This document shows positions 10,017-16,997 of a stretch of 47,224 bases of DNA, one piece after another; positions within the stretch are counted from its first letter, which is position 1; each line of letters opens with the position of its first letter. Source of the DNA: Clostridia bacterium (GTDB lineage: Bacteria; Bacillota; Clostridia; UMGS1810). The position numbers and the translations under genes were made by a program. The notes under the pieces were generated by a model. The model was given only the letters and a program-made list of their open reading frames with translations, was not told where the DNA came from and did no database searches. The DNA lies in assembly GCA_017621495.1 (NCBI GenBank), contig JAGATB010000004.1, positions 1 to 47,224 of the forward strand. The letters are read 5' to 3'.

Positions 10017-10871
10017 TCATTCTTCTTTTTTATACTTTCCCGGTGCAACTCCCACAGTACGTTTAAATGCTCTTATAAAGCTTGTATAATCAGCAAATCC
10101 GCAGCTTTCAGATGTTTGAAGGACGGTGAAACCGCCTTTGAGCATCTTTTTTGCTTCGCTTATGCGTTTACCCATTATATATTTGCTTACCGTAGTACCC
10201 AGATATTTCCTAAAAAGTCTGCATATTTCATTTACAGATACATAAGAATTCTTCGCCACAAGCTCCAGGTTAAGTGTTGAGCTGTAATTTGCGTTAATGT
10301 ATTCAATCGCTATGTCCACAGTCTTGTTTTCCATAGGTGAGTGGTATGTATATTCTTTATTTTGTTTTTTAAAGCACTCATTGGTCAGAGTTATTATCTC
10401 TGTTGCGGACAGATTTTTCAGTATATCGTCTCCGAAATCCGCTTGAGAAGCAAGCTTTTCAAACAGCAGCTTCAGACGTTCAAATTTATCTTTGGTAGGT
10501 GTGCTTTTATGAGATACACTTGCATTTCTTATCTTAAAGCAGCGTGCCAGGTCAGTTTTTTCCGTAGATACGTTGTACAGATAAGAGGGGTGTATATGCA
10601 GTGCATATCTTTCAAATTCGGTGTTTGCATCGGGTGATATCTGATGCGCTTCAAACTGGTTCATCACCACAAGGTCACCTGCATTGAGCTTGTATACCTT
10701 TTCGTCAATAAACATATTTCCGCTTCCTTTTACGCAAAAGAATATCTCACAGCAGTCATGCACATGTATTGTGTCATTGCCGTTGTTTACATCCGAGTGA
10801 AACACGCCGTAGGTTTTGCTCTCATTAGCGTATGCTATTGCGTCGGTACACTTTGCAAATATCACTTTCAT
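10017..10871 (-). CDS. AraC-family transcriptional regulator, probably of the kdu genes
   Basis: 284 residues. N-terminal cupin-like sensor domain (about 20-140: HVHDCCEIFFCVKGSGNMFID, LNAGDLVVMNQFEAH) and C-terminal double helix-turn-helix (about 185-284: VSVNEICRLFRKYLGTT, GFADYTSFIRAFKRTVGVAPGKY read as the AraC signature). Start ATG 10871 has Shine-Dalgarno GGAGGG (10878-10883); a longer frame to 10904 is not needed. It is divergently transcribed from the uronate genes at 11064-13511, so by position it likely senses a uronate intermediate and activates them; the ligand is not known from sequence. Confidence 0.9.
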   Translation of the reverse strand: MKVIFAKCTDAIAYANESKTYGVFHSDVNNGNDTIHVHDCCEIFFCVKGSGNMFIDEKVYKLNAGDLVVMNQFEAHQISPDANTEFERYALHIHPSYLYNVSTEKTDLARCFKIRNASVSHKSTPTKDKFERLKLLFEKLASQADFGDDILKNLSATEIITLTNECFKKQNKEYTYHSPMENKTVDIAIEYINANYSSTLNLELVAKNSYVSVNEICRLFRKYLGTTVSKYIMGKRISEAKKMLKGGFTVLQTSESCGFADYTSFIRAFKRTVGVAPGKYKKEE

Positions 10872-10940
10872 ACGATTCCCTCCATACCATATATTCTTAC
10901 CCAAAGCAAGTATAACACAAAAAAATGTTTTAACACAATC

Positions 10941-10969
10941 AGTATATCATTAAAAATTAGAAAATGCAA
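10941..10969 (-). promoter_or_regulatory. Promoter of the AraC-type regulator
   Basis: Minus strand TTGCAT (10964-10969), 17-bp spacer, TATACT (10941-10946). The -35 box lies inside the palindrome 10960-10976, consistent with autoregulation. Confidence 0.6.
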
Positions 10970-10976
10970 CATTTTC
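10960..10976. promoter_or_regulatory. Candidate operator in the araC-kdu divergent region
   Basis: Perfect palindrome GAAAATG-CAA-CATTTTC. It covers the -35 of the regulator promoter and lies about 37 bp upstream of the kdu -10 box, a position suited to a shared regulator. Which protein binds is inference. Confidence 0.4.
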
Positions 10977-11012
10977 ATTATAATTTGCATATACTTTGCG
11001 TTTCTCATATAG

Positions 11013-11018
11013 TATAAT
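11013..11018 (+). promoter_or_regulatory. -10 box of the kdu promoter
   Basis: TATAAT with no recognisable -35 at 16-18 bp upstream. A good -10 with a poor -35 is typical of activator-dependent promoters and agrees with control by the adjacent AraC-type protein. Confidence 0.5.
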
Positions 11019-11063
11019 TGAGCTAACATATTATATGTAAAAAAGTTTTGGAGGTGGTTATAA

Positions 11064-12689
11064 TTGATTAAATGTACCATAACAGATGTCAACAAAGACA
11101 TCAGAGCTTCATATGAAGGTGAGGCAATTGATGTAATCTTTGAAGACCGCTATAAGGACGGCGACGTTATTACAATTAAATGCGACAGCTCATTTATCAG
11201 TGTCACATTTGATGAGTCGCAAAAAGAGTCAATTGTATATTTGCCGGAGGGGGAATTCAAATATCCCATACCTTTTGGAAGGTCGCTTGAAGCATATGAC
11301 TCCGATTCCTGGGGCAGCTCTGCACATCGTATCAAAGCGGTTCCTGTGGATGATGAGACTGCTTATTGCGTGAGAAATATTGCCTTGAATGCAGTTGACT
11401 ATACTGACAACAAGAAGTTTTTCCCACATGCATATGCAGACTTCGTTACCAGAGGAGAGCCGGTATTTGAAGCCAAAAATGCCATAGACGGCGTGTGCGA
11501 TAACTCAAAACACGGTTCATATCCGTATCAGTCATGGGCGGCAGGTGCCAGAGAAGATATGACCTACAGTCTTGATTTCGGATGTGAAGTAGAGATAGAG
11601 AAGATAGTATTCTATCTCAGGGCGGATTTCCCTCATGATACATACTGGAAATCCCTGGATGTCCGTTTCTCGGACGGCAGTATATCTCATGCCGAATTTG
11701 AGATGACATCGGAAGGACAGGCACTTGTTCTTGATGAACCCAAGGTTACCGATACAATCGCTCTTATTAATTTTAAACAAGCAGTTAATCCGCTTTCATG
11801 GGCGGCACTTACAGAAATCGAAGTATATGGAAAATATATTAAAAAGGAGAATGAAACTATGGAAATCAGAAATGCATCAAACCCCAGAGACGTTAAGCAC
11901 TATACCACAGAACGTTTAAGAGAGGAATTCCACATTGCAAACCTCTTTACCAAGGACAACGTGCGCATGGTATACAGCCACATTGACCGTATCATTACAG
12001 CAGGCTTCATGCCCGTGTTACACACTCTTAAACTGGAAGCCGGCAAGGAGCTTGCAGCCGACTACTTCCTCCAGAGAAGAGAAATGGGTTGTATCAATAT
12101 CGGTGGTAAAGGTACTATAACAATAGACGGTGTTGATTATGAGATGAATCCCCGTGACGGTATCTATATCGGTATGGGCAACAAGGAGATTACATTCAAG
12201 AGTGCAGACATTGAAAATCCTGCAAAATTCTATGTAAGCTCATGTCCTGCTCATAAGGAATATCCTATAGTTAAGATTGACATTACCAAGGCAAAGAAGG
12301 TACCCTGCGGCAGTACCGCAGATGCCAACAAGAGAGTTATCAATCAGTATATTCACCCCGAGGTTATCAAGAGCTGTCAGCTTGCTATGGGTCTTACCGA
12401 GCTTGAAGAGGGCTCCGTATGGAACACCATGCCCAGCCATACTCATGACAGAAGAATGGAAGTTTATCTCTATCTTGACATGGAAGAGAATGATGCTGTA
12501 TTCCATATGATGGGCGAACCCAACGAAACACGTCATATCATCATGCACAATGAAGAAGCTGTAATCAGCCCCAGCTGGTCTATACATTCCGGCGTAGGTA
12601 CCAGAGCGTATTCCTTCATCTGGGCTATGTGCGGCGAAAACCAGGAATTCACCGATATGGACCATATCGAAACAAAGGATTTGAGATAA
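11064..12689 (+). CDS. kduI: Discoidin-like domain fused to 4-deoxy-L-threo-5-hexosulose-uronate ketol-isomerase (KduI)
   Basis: 541 residues, almost twice the usual KduI length. Residues 266-541 are a complete KduI: MVYSHIDRI, INIGGKGTITIDG, HTHDRRMEVY (two His and Glu zinc ligands) and SPSWSIHSGVGT (third His). KduI isomerises the unsaturated uronate product (DKI) of pectin or glycosaminoglycan lyases. Residues about 100-258 resemble a galactose-binding/F5-8 type C fold (AIDG, YPYQSWA, LDFG, LRADFPHDTYW, LTEIEVYG); residues 1-100 are not recognised. No signal peptide, so it should be cytoplasmic. The TTG start at 11064 has a strong GGAGGTGG (11050-11057). An internal ATG at 11859 with AAGGAGA (11844-11850) would yield a normal 276-residue KduI. 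kduD follows after 27 bp. Confidence 0.88.
   Translation: MIKCTITDVNKDIRASYEGEAIDVIFEDRYKDGDVITIKCDSSFISVTFDESQKESIVYLPEGEFKYPIPFGRSLEAYDSDSWGSSAHRIKAVPVDDETAYCVRNIALNAVDYTDNKKFFPHAYADFVTRGEPVFEAKNAIDGVCDNSKHGSYPYQSWAAGAREDMTYSLDFGCEVEIEKIVFYLRADFPHDTYWKSLDVRFSDGSISHAEFEMTSEGQALVLDEPKVTDTIALINFKQAVNPLSWAALTEIEVYGKYIKKENETMEIRNASNPRDVKHYTTERLREEFHIANLFTKDNVRMVYSHIDRIITAGFMPVLHTLKLEAGKELAADYFLQRREMGCINIGGKGTITIDGVDYEMNPRDGIYIGMGNKEITFKSADIENPAKFYVSSCPAHKEYPIVKIDITKAKKVPCGSTADANKRVINQYIHPEVIKSCQLAMGLTELEEGSVWNTMPSHTHDRRMEVYLYLDMEENDAVFHMMGEPNETRHIIMHNEEAVISPSWSIHSGVGTRAYSFIWAMCGENQEFTDMDHIETKDLR
11844..11861 (+). promoter_or_regulatory. Internal ribosome binding site and start codon for stand-alone KduI
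   Basis: AAGGAGA at 11844-11850, 8 nt before ATG 11859, which is in frame with the upstream domain and coincides with the normal KduI N-terminus (MEIRNAS). It suggests that KduI alone is also, or mainly, translated from here, and that the upstream domain was once a separate gene. Confidence 0.65.
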
Positions 12690-12716
12690 AAACATTGTAA
12701 GAAAAGGAGACTAACT

Positions 12717-13511
12717 ATGGTAAACTTTAACTTAGATAATAAAATCGCCCTCGTTACAGGTGCTTCCTATGGTATAGGCTTTGCTATTGCTAAGGGATTG
12801 GCTGATGCAGGTGCTAAAATCGTGTTTAATGACATCAATTTAGAACTTGTAGAAAAGGGTATAGCAGCATACAAAGAAGCCGGTATAGAAGCTCATGGAT
12901 ATGTATGCGATGTTACCGACGAAACTGCTGTAAATGAGCTTGTTGCTAAAATCGAAGCCGAAGTCGGTGTTATAGATATCTTGGTAAATAACGCAGGTAT
13001 CATCAGAAGAATTCCCATGCATGAAATGTCTGCAGATGAATTCAGAAAGGTAATCGACGTTGACTTGAATGCCCCCTTTATAGTATCAAAGGCAGTTATT
13101 CCTTCTATGATTAAGAAGGGTCACGGTAAGATTATAAATATCTGCTCCATGATGAGTGAACTGGGCAGAGAGACCGTTTCTGCTTACGCAGCTGCCAAGG
13201 GCGGACTCAAGATGCTCACAAAGAATATCGCTTCCGAATACGGCGAATTCAATATTCAGTGCAACGGCATAGGTCCCGGCTATATTGCCACACCTCAGAC
13301 CGCTCCATTAAGAGAAACACAGCCGGACGGTTCACGTCATCCCTTTGATAGCTTCATCATTGCCAAGACTCCCGCTGCCCGTTGGGGAGACCCGGAAGAC
13401 CTTGCAGGTCCTGCAGTGTTCTTAGCTTCCGATGCATCCAACTTTATTAACGGTCACATTCTGTACGTTGACGGCGGTATACTGGCATACATCGGTAAAC
13501 AGCCTAAATAA
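12717..13511 (+). CDS. kduD: 2-dehydro-3-deoxy-D-gluconate 5-dehydrogenase (KduD), SDR family
   Basis: 264 residues, classical short-chain dehydrogenase. Nucleotide-binding TGASYGIG (about 15-22), NNAG (about 90), catalytic Ser and YxxxK in SAYAAAKGG (about 159-163), and GPGYIATP. It follows kduI, so KduD is preferred over gluconate 5-dehydrogenase (Gno): it would reduce 2,5-diketo-3-deoxygluconate, the KduI product, to KDG with NAD(P)H. Shine-Dalgarno AAGGAG at 12704-12709. KDG kinase and aldolase genes are not in the window. The gene ends at a strong terminator (13528-13564). Confidence 0.9.
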   Translation: MVNFNLDNKIALVTGASYGIGFAIAKGLADAGAKIVFNDINLELVEKGIAAYKEAGIEAHGYVCDVTDETAVNELVAKIEAEVGVIDILVNNAGIIRRIPMHEMSADEFRKVIDVDLNAPFIVSKAVIPSMIKKGHGKIINICSMMSELGRETVSAYAAAKGGLKMLTKNIASEYGEFNIQCNGIGPGYIATPQTAPLRETQPDGSRHPFDSFIIAKTPAARWGDPEDLAGPAVFLASDASNFINGHILYVDGGILAYIGKQPK

Positions 13512-13527
13512 TCAATAAAATAACCCC

Positions 13528-13564
13528 AAGTGATGTAAATTTTACGGTTTACATCACTTTTTTT
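13528..13564 (+). terminator. Terminator of the kdu operon
   Basis: 12-bp stem AAGTGATGTAAA/TTTACATCACTT with an 8-nt loop, followed by seven T. Ends kduI-kduD transcription and insulates the recombinase gene downstream. Confidence 0.92.
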
Positions 13565-13613
13565 ATTTCTGTAGGCGAAATATGTAGTTAAAACGAGGTA
13601 TAATAAAAGTAGG

Positions 13614-13712
13614 GGTCGGCACCCAAAATCCCCTAGCTCCCTCTGATGAGGGAGCTGTCAGCAAAGCTGACTGAGGGAGAGATAACCACCAAACTCCAAG
13701 AGAACGCCGACC
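13614..13712. repeat. Intergenic palindromic repeat upstream of the recombinase
   Basis: Bounded by inverted arms GGTCGGC (13614-13620) and GCCGACC (13706-13712). Inside are two hairpins: AGCTCCCTC-TGAT-GAGGGAGCT (13635-13656) and GTCAGC-AAA-GCTGAC (13657-13671), followed by TGAGGGAG. The double-hairpin part aligns with 25632-25678, so both belong to one dispersed family. The rest of the 328-bp gap (13512-13839) holds the kdu terminator, a TATAAT at 13599-13604 without a clear -35, and the hairpin at 13768-13790. Confidence 0.75.
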
Positions 13713-13767
13713 GGGAATGCCGCATTTTGAAGTAAAAGGTAATAGTTAAGAAGTAATAGGTTATGAA

Positions 13768-13790
13768 CAAAATCGCCAACAGCGATTTTG
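13768..13790. repeat. Hairpin ahead of the recombinase gene
   Basis: Perfect 9-bp arms CAAAATCGC / GCGATTTTG with a 5-nt loop, about 50 bp upstream of the recombinase start. No T-run, so an operator or leader hairpin is as likely as a terminator. Confidence 0.5.
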
Positions 13791-13839
13791 AACCATACTT
13801 ATTTGCATCCTATGGCTAATTTTAGAAAGGAGCCCAAAC

Positions 13840-14679
13840 ATGAAAACAATAACTCCCAACCACATAACCACCTACAGAAATCACCTGACAGAAACAGAAA
13901 AATCCAAATCCACCAAAGAAAAATACCTCCGCGACATTTCAGCCTTTATAAGCTGGCTCGGTGACCGTGAACTCACCAAAGATATCATCCTGGACTACAA
14001 AGCTCACCTTATAAAGCACCACAAGCCGACAAGTGTTAACTCGATTATCTCAGCATTAAACAGCTTCTTTACATTCAACAATTGCCTAAGTTACAAGACC
14101 AAAGCCCTCAAAATCCAAAGGCAGATTTTTGCCGACAAGGACAGAGAGCTTACCAAGCATGAGTATAAGCGCCTACTTGCCGCCGCCAAAGCAAATAACA
14201 ACGAAAGGCTATGGCTTATAATGCAGACCATATGTTCATGCGGTATACGTGTGTCCGAACTGGAATTCATAACCGCAGATGCAGTGAAAACCAATGTAGC
14301 CGTCATCAATTGTAAAGGCAAAATACGCACCGTCTATATGCCCAAAAAACTCTGCAAAATCCTGAAAGATTATATCAAGAAAAAGAAAATCTCCTCCGGC
14401 TCCGTGTTCGTCACCAGAAACGGCAACCCCATAGACAGAAGCAACATATGGTCCGATATGAAAAAACTCTGCGAAAAAGCAGGCGTATCCGCTGCCAAGG
14501 TGTTTCCCCATAACTTAAGGCACCTCTTCGCCCGCACCTACTACAGCATACAAAAAGACGTGGTAAGACTCGCCGATATCCTGGGTCACTCCAGCATAAA
14601 TACCACCAGAATCTACACAATGGAATCCGGTGAAGTACACAGTAAGCAAATACAGAAACTTGGCTTGCTTTTGTGTTGA
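13840..14679 (+). CDS. Tyrosine recombinase (XerC/D / phage-integrase family)
   Basis: 279 residues. N-terminal SAM-like core-binding domain (about 5-90) and C-terminal catalytic domain (about 100-279) with the full active-site set: R137 (CGIRVSE), K161 (KGK), H224 and R227 (HNLRH), H250 (GHSS) and nucleophile Y259 (RIYT). It breaks and rejoins DNA through a 3'-phosphotyrosine. No excisionase, phage or conjugation genes accompany it. Its stop codon lies 12 bp from one arm of the inverted repeat (14692-14716, 14942-14966), which points to a dedicated DNA invertase, comparable in arrangement to phase-variation recombinases of clostridia. Start ATG 13840 has AAAGGAG at 13826-13832. Confidence 0.93.
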   Translation: MKTITPNHITTYRNHLTETEKSKSTKEKYLRDISAFISWLGDRELTKDIILDYKAHLIKHHKPTSVNSIISALNSFFTFNNCLSYKTKALKIQRQIFADKDRELTKHEYKRLLAAAKANNNERLWLIMQTICSCGIRVSELEFITADAVKTNVAVINCKGKIRTVYMPKKLCKILKDYIKKKKISSGSVFVTRNGNPIDRSNIWSDMKKLCEKAGVSAAKVFPHNLRHLFARTYYSIQKDVVRLADILGHSSINTTRIYTMESGEVHSKQIQKLGLLLC

Positions 14680-14691
14680 AAAAATAAGAAT

Positions 14692-14716
14692 ACCACATAA
14701 TTGTGATTATGTGGTA
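14692..14716 (+). repeat. Left inverted repeat / recombinase core site
   Basis: Imperfectly symmetric site ACCACATAAT-TGTG-ATTATGTGGT plus flanking T/A. The outer arms are palindromic as in tyrosine recombinase core sites; the TGTG centre gives it polarity. It matches the reverse complement of 14942-14966 in 24 of 25 positions, 22 of them consecutive. Confidence 0.85.
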
Positions 14717-14748
14717 AAAAACATCATATAAATGTAATTGATATACAT

Positions 14749-14777
14749 ATTTTACCATCTAAATTATAAATTGTCAA
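14749..14777 (-). promoter_or_regulatory. Promoter inside the invertible segment, facing away from the lipoprotein gene
   Basis: Minus strand TTGACA (14772-14777), 17-bp spacer, TAAAAT (14749-14754) with an extended TGG just before the -10. In the current orientation it would transcribe antisense to the end of the recombinase gene; after inversion it would drive the lipoprotein gene. Confidence 0.75.
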
Positions 14778-14837
14778 TGATTTAATGTCATATTATCAGA
14801 AAATAAGACATTAGATCTTAAAACAAGGACAGCAAAC

Positions 14838-14875
14838 AGACCTTTTGGCAAAAATAAGCTACTAAGGTCTATTTT
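14838..14875 (+). terminator. Terminator inside the invertible segment
   Basis: AGACCTT (14838-14844) pairs with AAGGTCT (14864-14870) across a 19-nt loop, followed by ATTTTT. It faces right, so in this orientation it would stop read-through from the recombinase gene into the lipoprotein gene. The stem is short and the loop long, so strength is uncertain. Confidence 0.55.
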
Positions 14876-14941
14876 TCGTGTCATTTAATTATAAAAAAGT
14901 AAATATTTATTTGTAATTAAATATGGGATAACTAAAGATTC

Positions 14942-14966
14942 TACCACATAATCACAATTATGTAGT
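14942..14966 (-). repeat. Right inverted repeat / recombinase core site
   Basis: Partner of 14692-14716 in inverted orientation, with centre CACA instead of TGTG and a single mismatch (14964). Because the centres match only when one copy is reversed, recombination between the two sites would invert and not excise the DNA between them. Confidence 0.85.
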
Positions 14967-14996
14967 TAATGACAAGGAAGGGGGATAATTTAGAAA

Positions 14997-15014
14997 AATC
15001 ACATTACTGTGATT
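14997..15014. promoter_or_regulatory. Palindrome upstream of the lipoprotein gene
   Basis: AATCACA-TTAC-TGTGATT, perfect 7-bp arms. It shares the ATCACA/TGTGAT core with the recombinase sites and lies between the right arm and the ribosome binding site. Could be an operator, a leader hairpin or a weak accessory recombinase site. Confidence 0.4.
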
Positions 15015-15070
15015 AATGGGTTAAAAACGTTTAATAAAATTCAAAATACTGTTATAAGGAGAGAAAAAAC

Positions 15071-15850
15071 ATGAAAAAAACATTAAAAAAATTATTAACT
15101 GCAATACTTGTTGTATCAATTTTATTCGCATTTGTAGGATGCGGCAAAGACGATACCAAAGAAGAAACTAAAAAGGTTGAAAAAAACTACGAGAATGATG
15201 TAGAAGCAATGTTAGAGGATTTCATTGATGCTGCTGATGATATGGAAATTAAAGACGCAAGAGAATTTTTGAATGATTCCGAATACGATAAGGGCATCTT
15301 TGAATATGAAGATGAAGATGATGCAATTGATGATGCAATGAAAAGCATGTTAAGTAATTCAAATGGTATGAACATCGAAGAAAGAGTTGAAGCAAAAATT
15401 GAAGAATATGTAAAAAAACTTATTGATATGCGTAAAAATTCCGAAACTGAAATTAAAAAAATAAGCGAAGATGAAGGTAGCTATATTTGCAAAATCGAAC
15501 GAGAAACATTGGATTCAAAAAAATTTGAAGAACAAATTGGAGAAATTACCAAGGAGCACACCACAGAAGAAAAATCATTGGAATATGCGCAGAAAATTTT
15601 TGGGGAGTTGGGTCTTACCATGGAAGCCACAGAAAGCGAAATTATAGAAAAAGGTTATACAACGCGGGAGTTGCAGGAAAAGGTTGCAAATGCAATGATG
15701 TTTGATATGATGGATGCATTTATAGATGCCGCTGAAGCTTTTGATGAATTCAAAACTGAAGAATATGAAATAGTAGTTATAGAAGACGATGGAAATTGGC
15801 TTATCGATACTGATGAAGGCGATTTTAAGGAATGGTTTAAAGACGAATAA
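15071..15850 (+). CDS. Secreted lipoprotein of unknown function
   Basis: 259 residues. Lipoprotein signal peptide: basic MKKTLKKLL, hydrophobic stretch, lipobox FVGC with the lipidated Cys at 24. The mature part is highly acidic and helical (many Glu/Asp/Lys, with EEYVKKL and ENDVEAMLEDFIDAADDM), without a domain I recognise. It should sit on the outer face of the membrane. Shine-Dalgarno AAGGAGAG at 15057-15064. It has a lower GC content and more AAA/GAA codons than the flanking sbcC and uppP, consistent with acquired DNA. No good promoter is visible between the right inverted repeat and the gene; see the invertible segment 14692-14966. Confidence 0.88.
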   Translation: MKKTLKKLLTAILVVSILFAFVGCGKDDTKEETKKVEKNYENDVEAMLEDFIDAADDMEIKDAREFLNDSEYDKGIFEYEDEDDAIDDAMKSMLSNSNGMNIEERVEAKIEEYVKKLIDMRKNSETEIKKISEDEGSYICKIERETLDSKKFEEQIGEITKEHTTEEKSLEYAQKIFGELGLTMEATESEIIEKGYTTRELQEKVANAMMFDMMDAFIDAAEAFDEFKTEEYEIVVIEDDGNWLIDTDEGDFKEWFKDE

Positions 15851-15910
15851 TTATAATATCATTACAATGATAAATAGCAAACTTTCTTGTAATATGATTG
15901 ATTTATAATT

Positions 15911-15944
15911 CAGAGCACGGCTATATTCACCAAGCCGTGCTCTG
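15911..15944 (+). terminator. Hairpin after the lipoprotein gene
   Basis: 12-bp perfect stem CAGAGCACGGCT/AGCCGTGCTCTG with a 10-nt loop. The T-run is poor, but position and stem strength favour a terminator. Confidence 0.7.
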
Positions 15945-16087
15945 CATATATGCCTTTTATATATCAACACAAATTATTTCTTTAACAGAATTTTCAAAAA
16001 TTTAACAAAAACCCCTTTACTCATTTACCATTTTGTGGTAAAATAATTTATTATAAATATTTTCATCATAAGTATCGAAAGGATTTG

Positions 16088-16945
16088 ATGTATTTTATGA
16101 GCTTTACATTGGTAATTCAAACGATAATCATGGGTATAGTCCAGGGTATCACCGAGTGGCTGCCCATCAGCAGCACGGGTCATATGATACTCTTTGACGA
16201 ATTTATGAAGATGCAGGTTTCTGACTCTTTTATGGAGACTTTCCTCGTTGTCATACAGTTCGGTTCTATTCTTGCGGTTCTTTTTCTGTATTTTGGCAAA
16301 TTAAATCCCTTTACTTTGCATGCCACACCCGGTGATTACAAGCTCTCCGGCAGTTTATCCTTGAAAAAAGATACCATCTCACTGTATCTCAAGGTTTTGG
16401 TCGCTATAATTCCCGCAGGTGTCATCGGCTTGCTCTTTGAGGATAAGATAGATGAGCTTTTCTTTAATTCATATACAGTAGCCGCTACTCTTATCATTTA
16501 CGGTATACTCTTTATAGTTATCGAGAGCAAAAACCTCAAACCCAAATTCAACGATTTAGATACATTAAGCTACAAGACTGCATTTTTGATAGGTATGTTT
16601 CAGATACTTGCCCTTATACCCGGTACCTCTCGCAGTGGTTCCACGATTATCGGTGCCACTATTATAGGTTGCTCCAGGTTTGTGGCTGCGGAGTTTTCAT
16701 TTTTCCTTGCGATACCGGTTATGCTCGGTGCCAGTGCTCTCAAACTCCTTAAAGCCGGTTTTGCATTTACCGGTGCTGAGTGGTGTACTTTAATCCTTGG
16801 TATGATAGTGGCTTTTGCTGTTTCTGTTGCAGCCATCAAATTCCTTATGGGTTATATCCGTAAGCATGATTTCAAAGGATTTGGCTATTATAGAATAGTT
16901 TTGGGTATTTTGTTAATTATATACTTTGTATTTATTAAAATGTAA
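16088..16945 (+). CDS. uppP: Undecaprenyl-diphosphatase UppP (BacA)
   Basis: 285 residues, about eight membrane segments. Dephosphorylates undecaprenyl diphosphate at the outer membrane face so the lipid carrier for peptidoglycan can be recycled; overproduction gives bacitracin resistance. Both family motifs are present: QGITEWLPISSTGHM (motif with catalytic Glu and Ser, about 15-30) and PGTSRSGSTIIGA (about 180-192, essential Arg). Start is ambiguous: TTG 16085, ATG 16088 and ATG 16097 are in frame behind AAAGGA (16078-16083); 16088 is used here. It precedes the V-ATPase operon by 52 bp on the same strand, and no strong separate promoter for that operon is visible, so read-through from uppP is possible. 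Confidence 0.95.
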   Translation: MYFMSFTLVIQTIIMGIVQGITEWLPISSTGHMILFDEFMKMQVSDSFMETFLVVIQFGSILAVLFLYFGKLNPFTLHATPGDYKLSGSLSLKKDTISLYLKVLVAIIPAGVIGLLFEDKIDELFFNSYTVAATLIIYGILFIVIESKNLKPKFNDLDTLSYKTAFLIGMFQILALIPGTSRSGSTIIGATIIGCSRFVAAEFSFFLAIPVMLGASALKLLKAGFAFTGAEWCTLILGMIVAFAVSVAAIKFLMGYIRKHDFKGFGYYRIVLGILLIIYFVFIKM

Positions 16946-16964
16946 ACAGTTTAAAAATTAAATA

Positions 16965-16980
16965 AAAACCTTAAGGTTTT
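16965..16980. repeat. Palindrome before the V-ATPase operon
   Basis: AAAACC-TTAA-GGTTTT, 16 bp, just upstream of the AAGGAGGG of the first ATPase gene. Could be a weak terminator for uppP or a hairpin that shapes ribosome access. Confidence 0.4.
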
Positions 16981-16997
16981 AACAAGGAGGGTAAATA

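Larger units (their letters stand above)
14692..14966. mobile_element. Candidate invertible DNA segment (phase switch)
   Basis: 275 bp bounded by the inverted repeats 14692-14716 and 14942-14966. It contains one strong promoter facing left (14749-14777), one terminator facing right (14838-14875), a hairpin TAATGTC/GACATTA (14783-14813) and no gene. In the present orientation the lipoprotein gene to the right lacks a visible promoter and is shielded by the terminator, so this reads as OFF. Inversion would place the -10 at about 14904-14909, pointing at the gene, with about 155 nt of leader. The segment makes up most of the 391-bp gap between recombinase and lipoprotein. Inversion itself is inference. 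Confidence 0.7.

Noticed and set aside
11851..11919. ATG at 11851 as the start of a separate small gene behind AAGGAGA
   Set aside because: It is immediately behind the ribosome site with no spacing and runs in another frame through kduI; ATG 11859 is the proper partner.
13581..13591. TATGTAGTTAA, an 11-base match to the flank of the right inverted arm (from 14959)
   Set aside because: Only half a site is present and the expected opposite arm is missing, so it is probably chance in AT-rich DNA.
13840..14679. Recombinase as evidence for a prophage or integrative element
   Set aside because: No excisionase, phage, relaxase or tRNA attachment site is nearby, and housekeeping genes flank the region. 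A local inversion system explains the sites better.
14411..14758. 115-codon open frame on the minus strand opposite the recombinase, next to the leftward promoter of the invertible segment
   Set aside because: It has Cys/Arg/Trp-rich composition typical of an antisense shadow, and no ribosome site is evident. The leftward promoter could transcribe it, but nothing supports translation.
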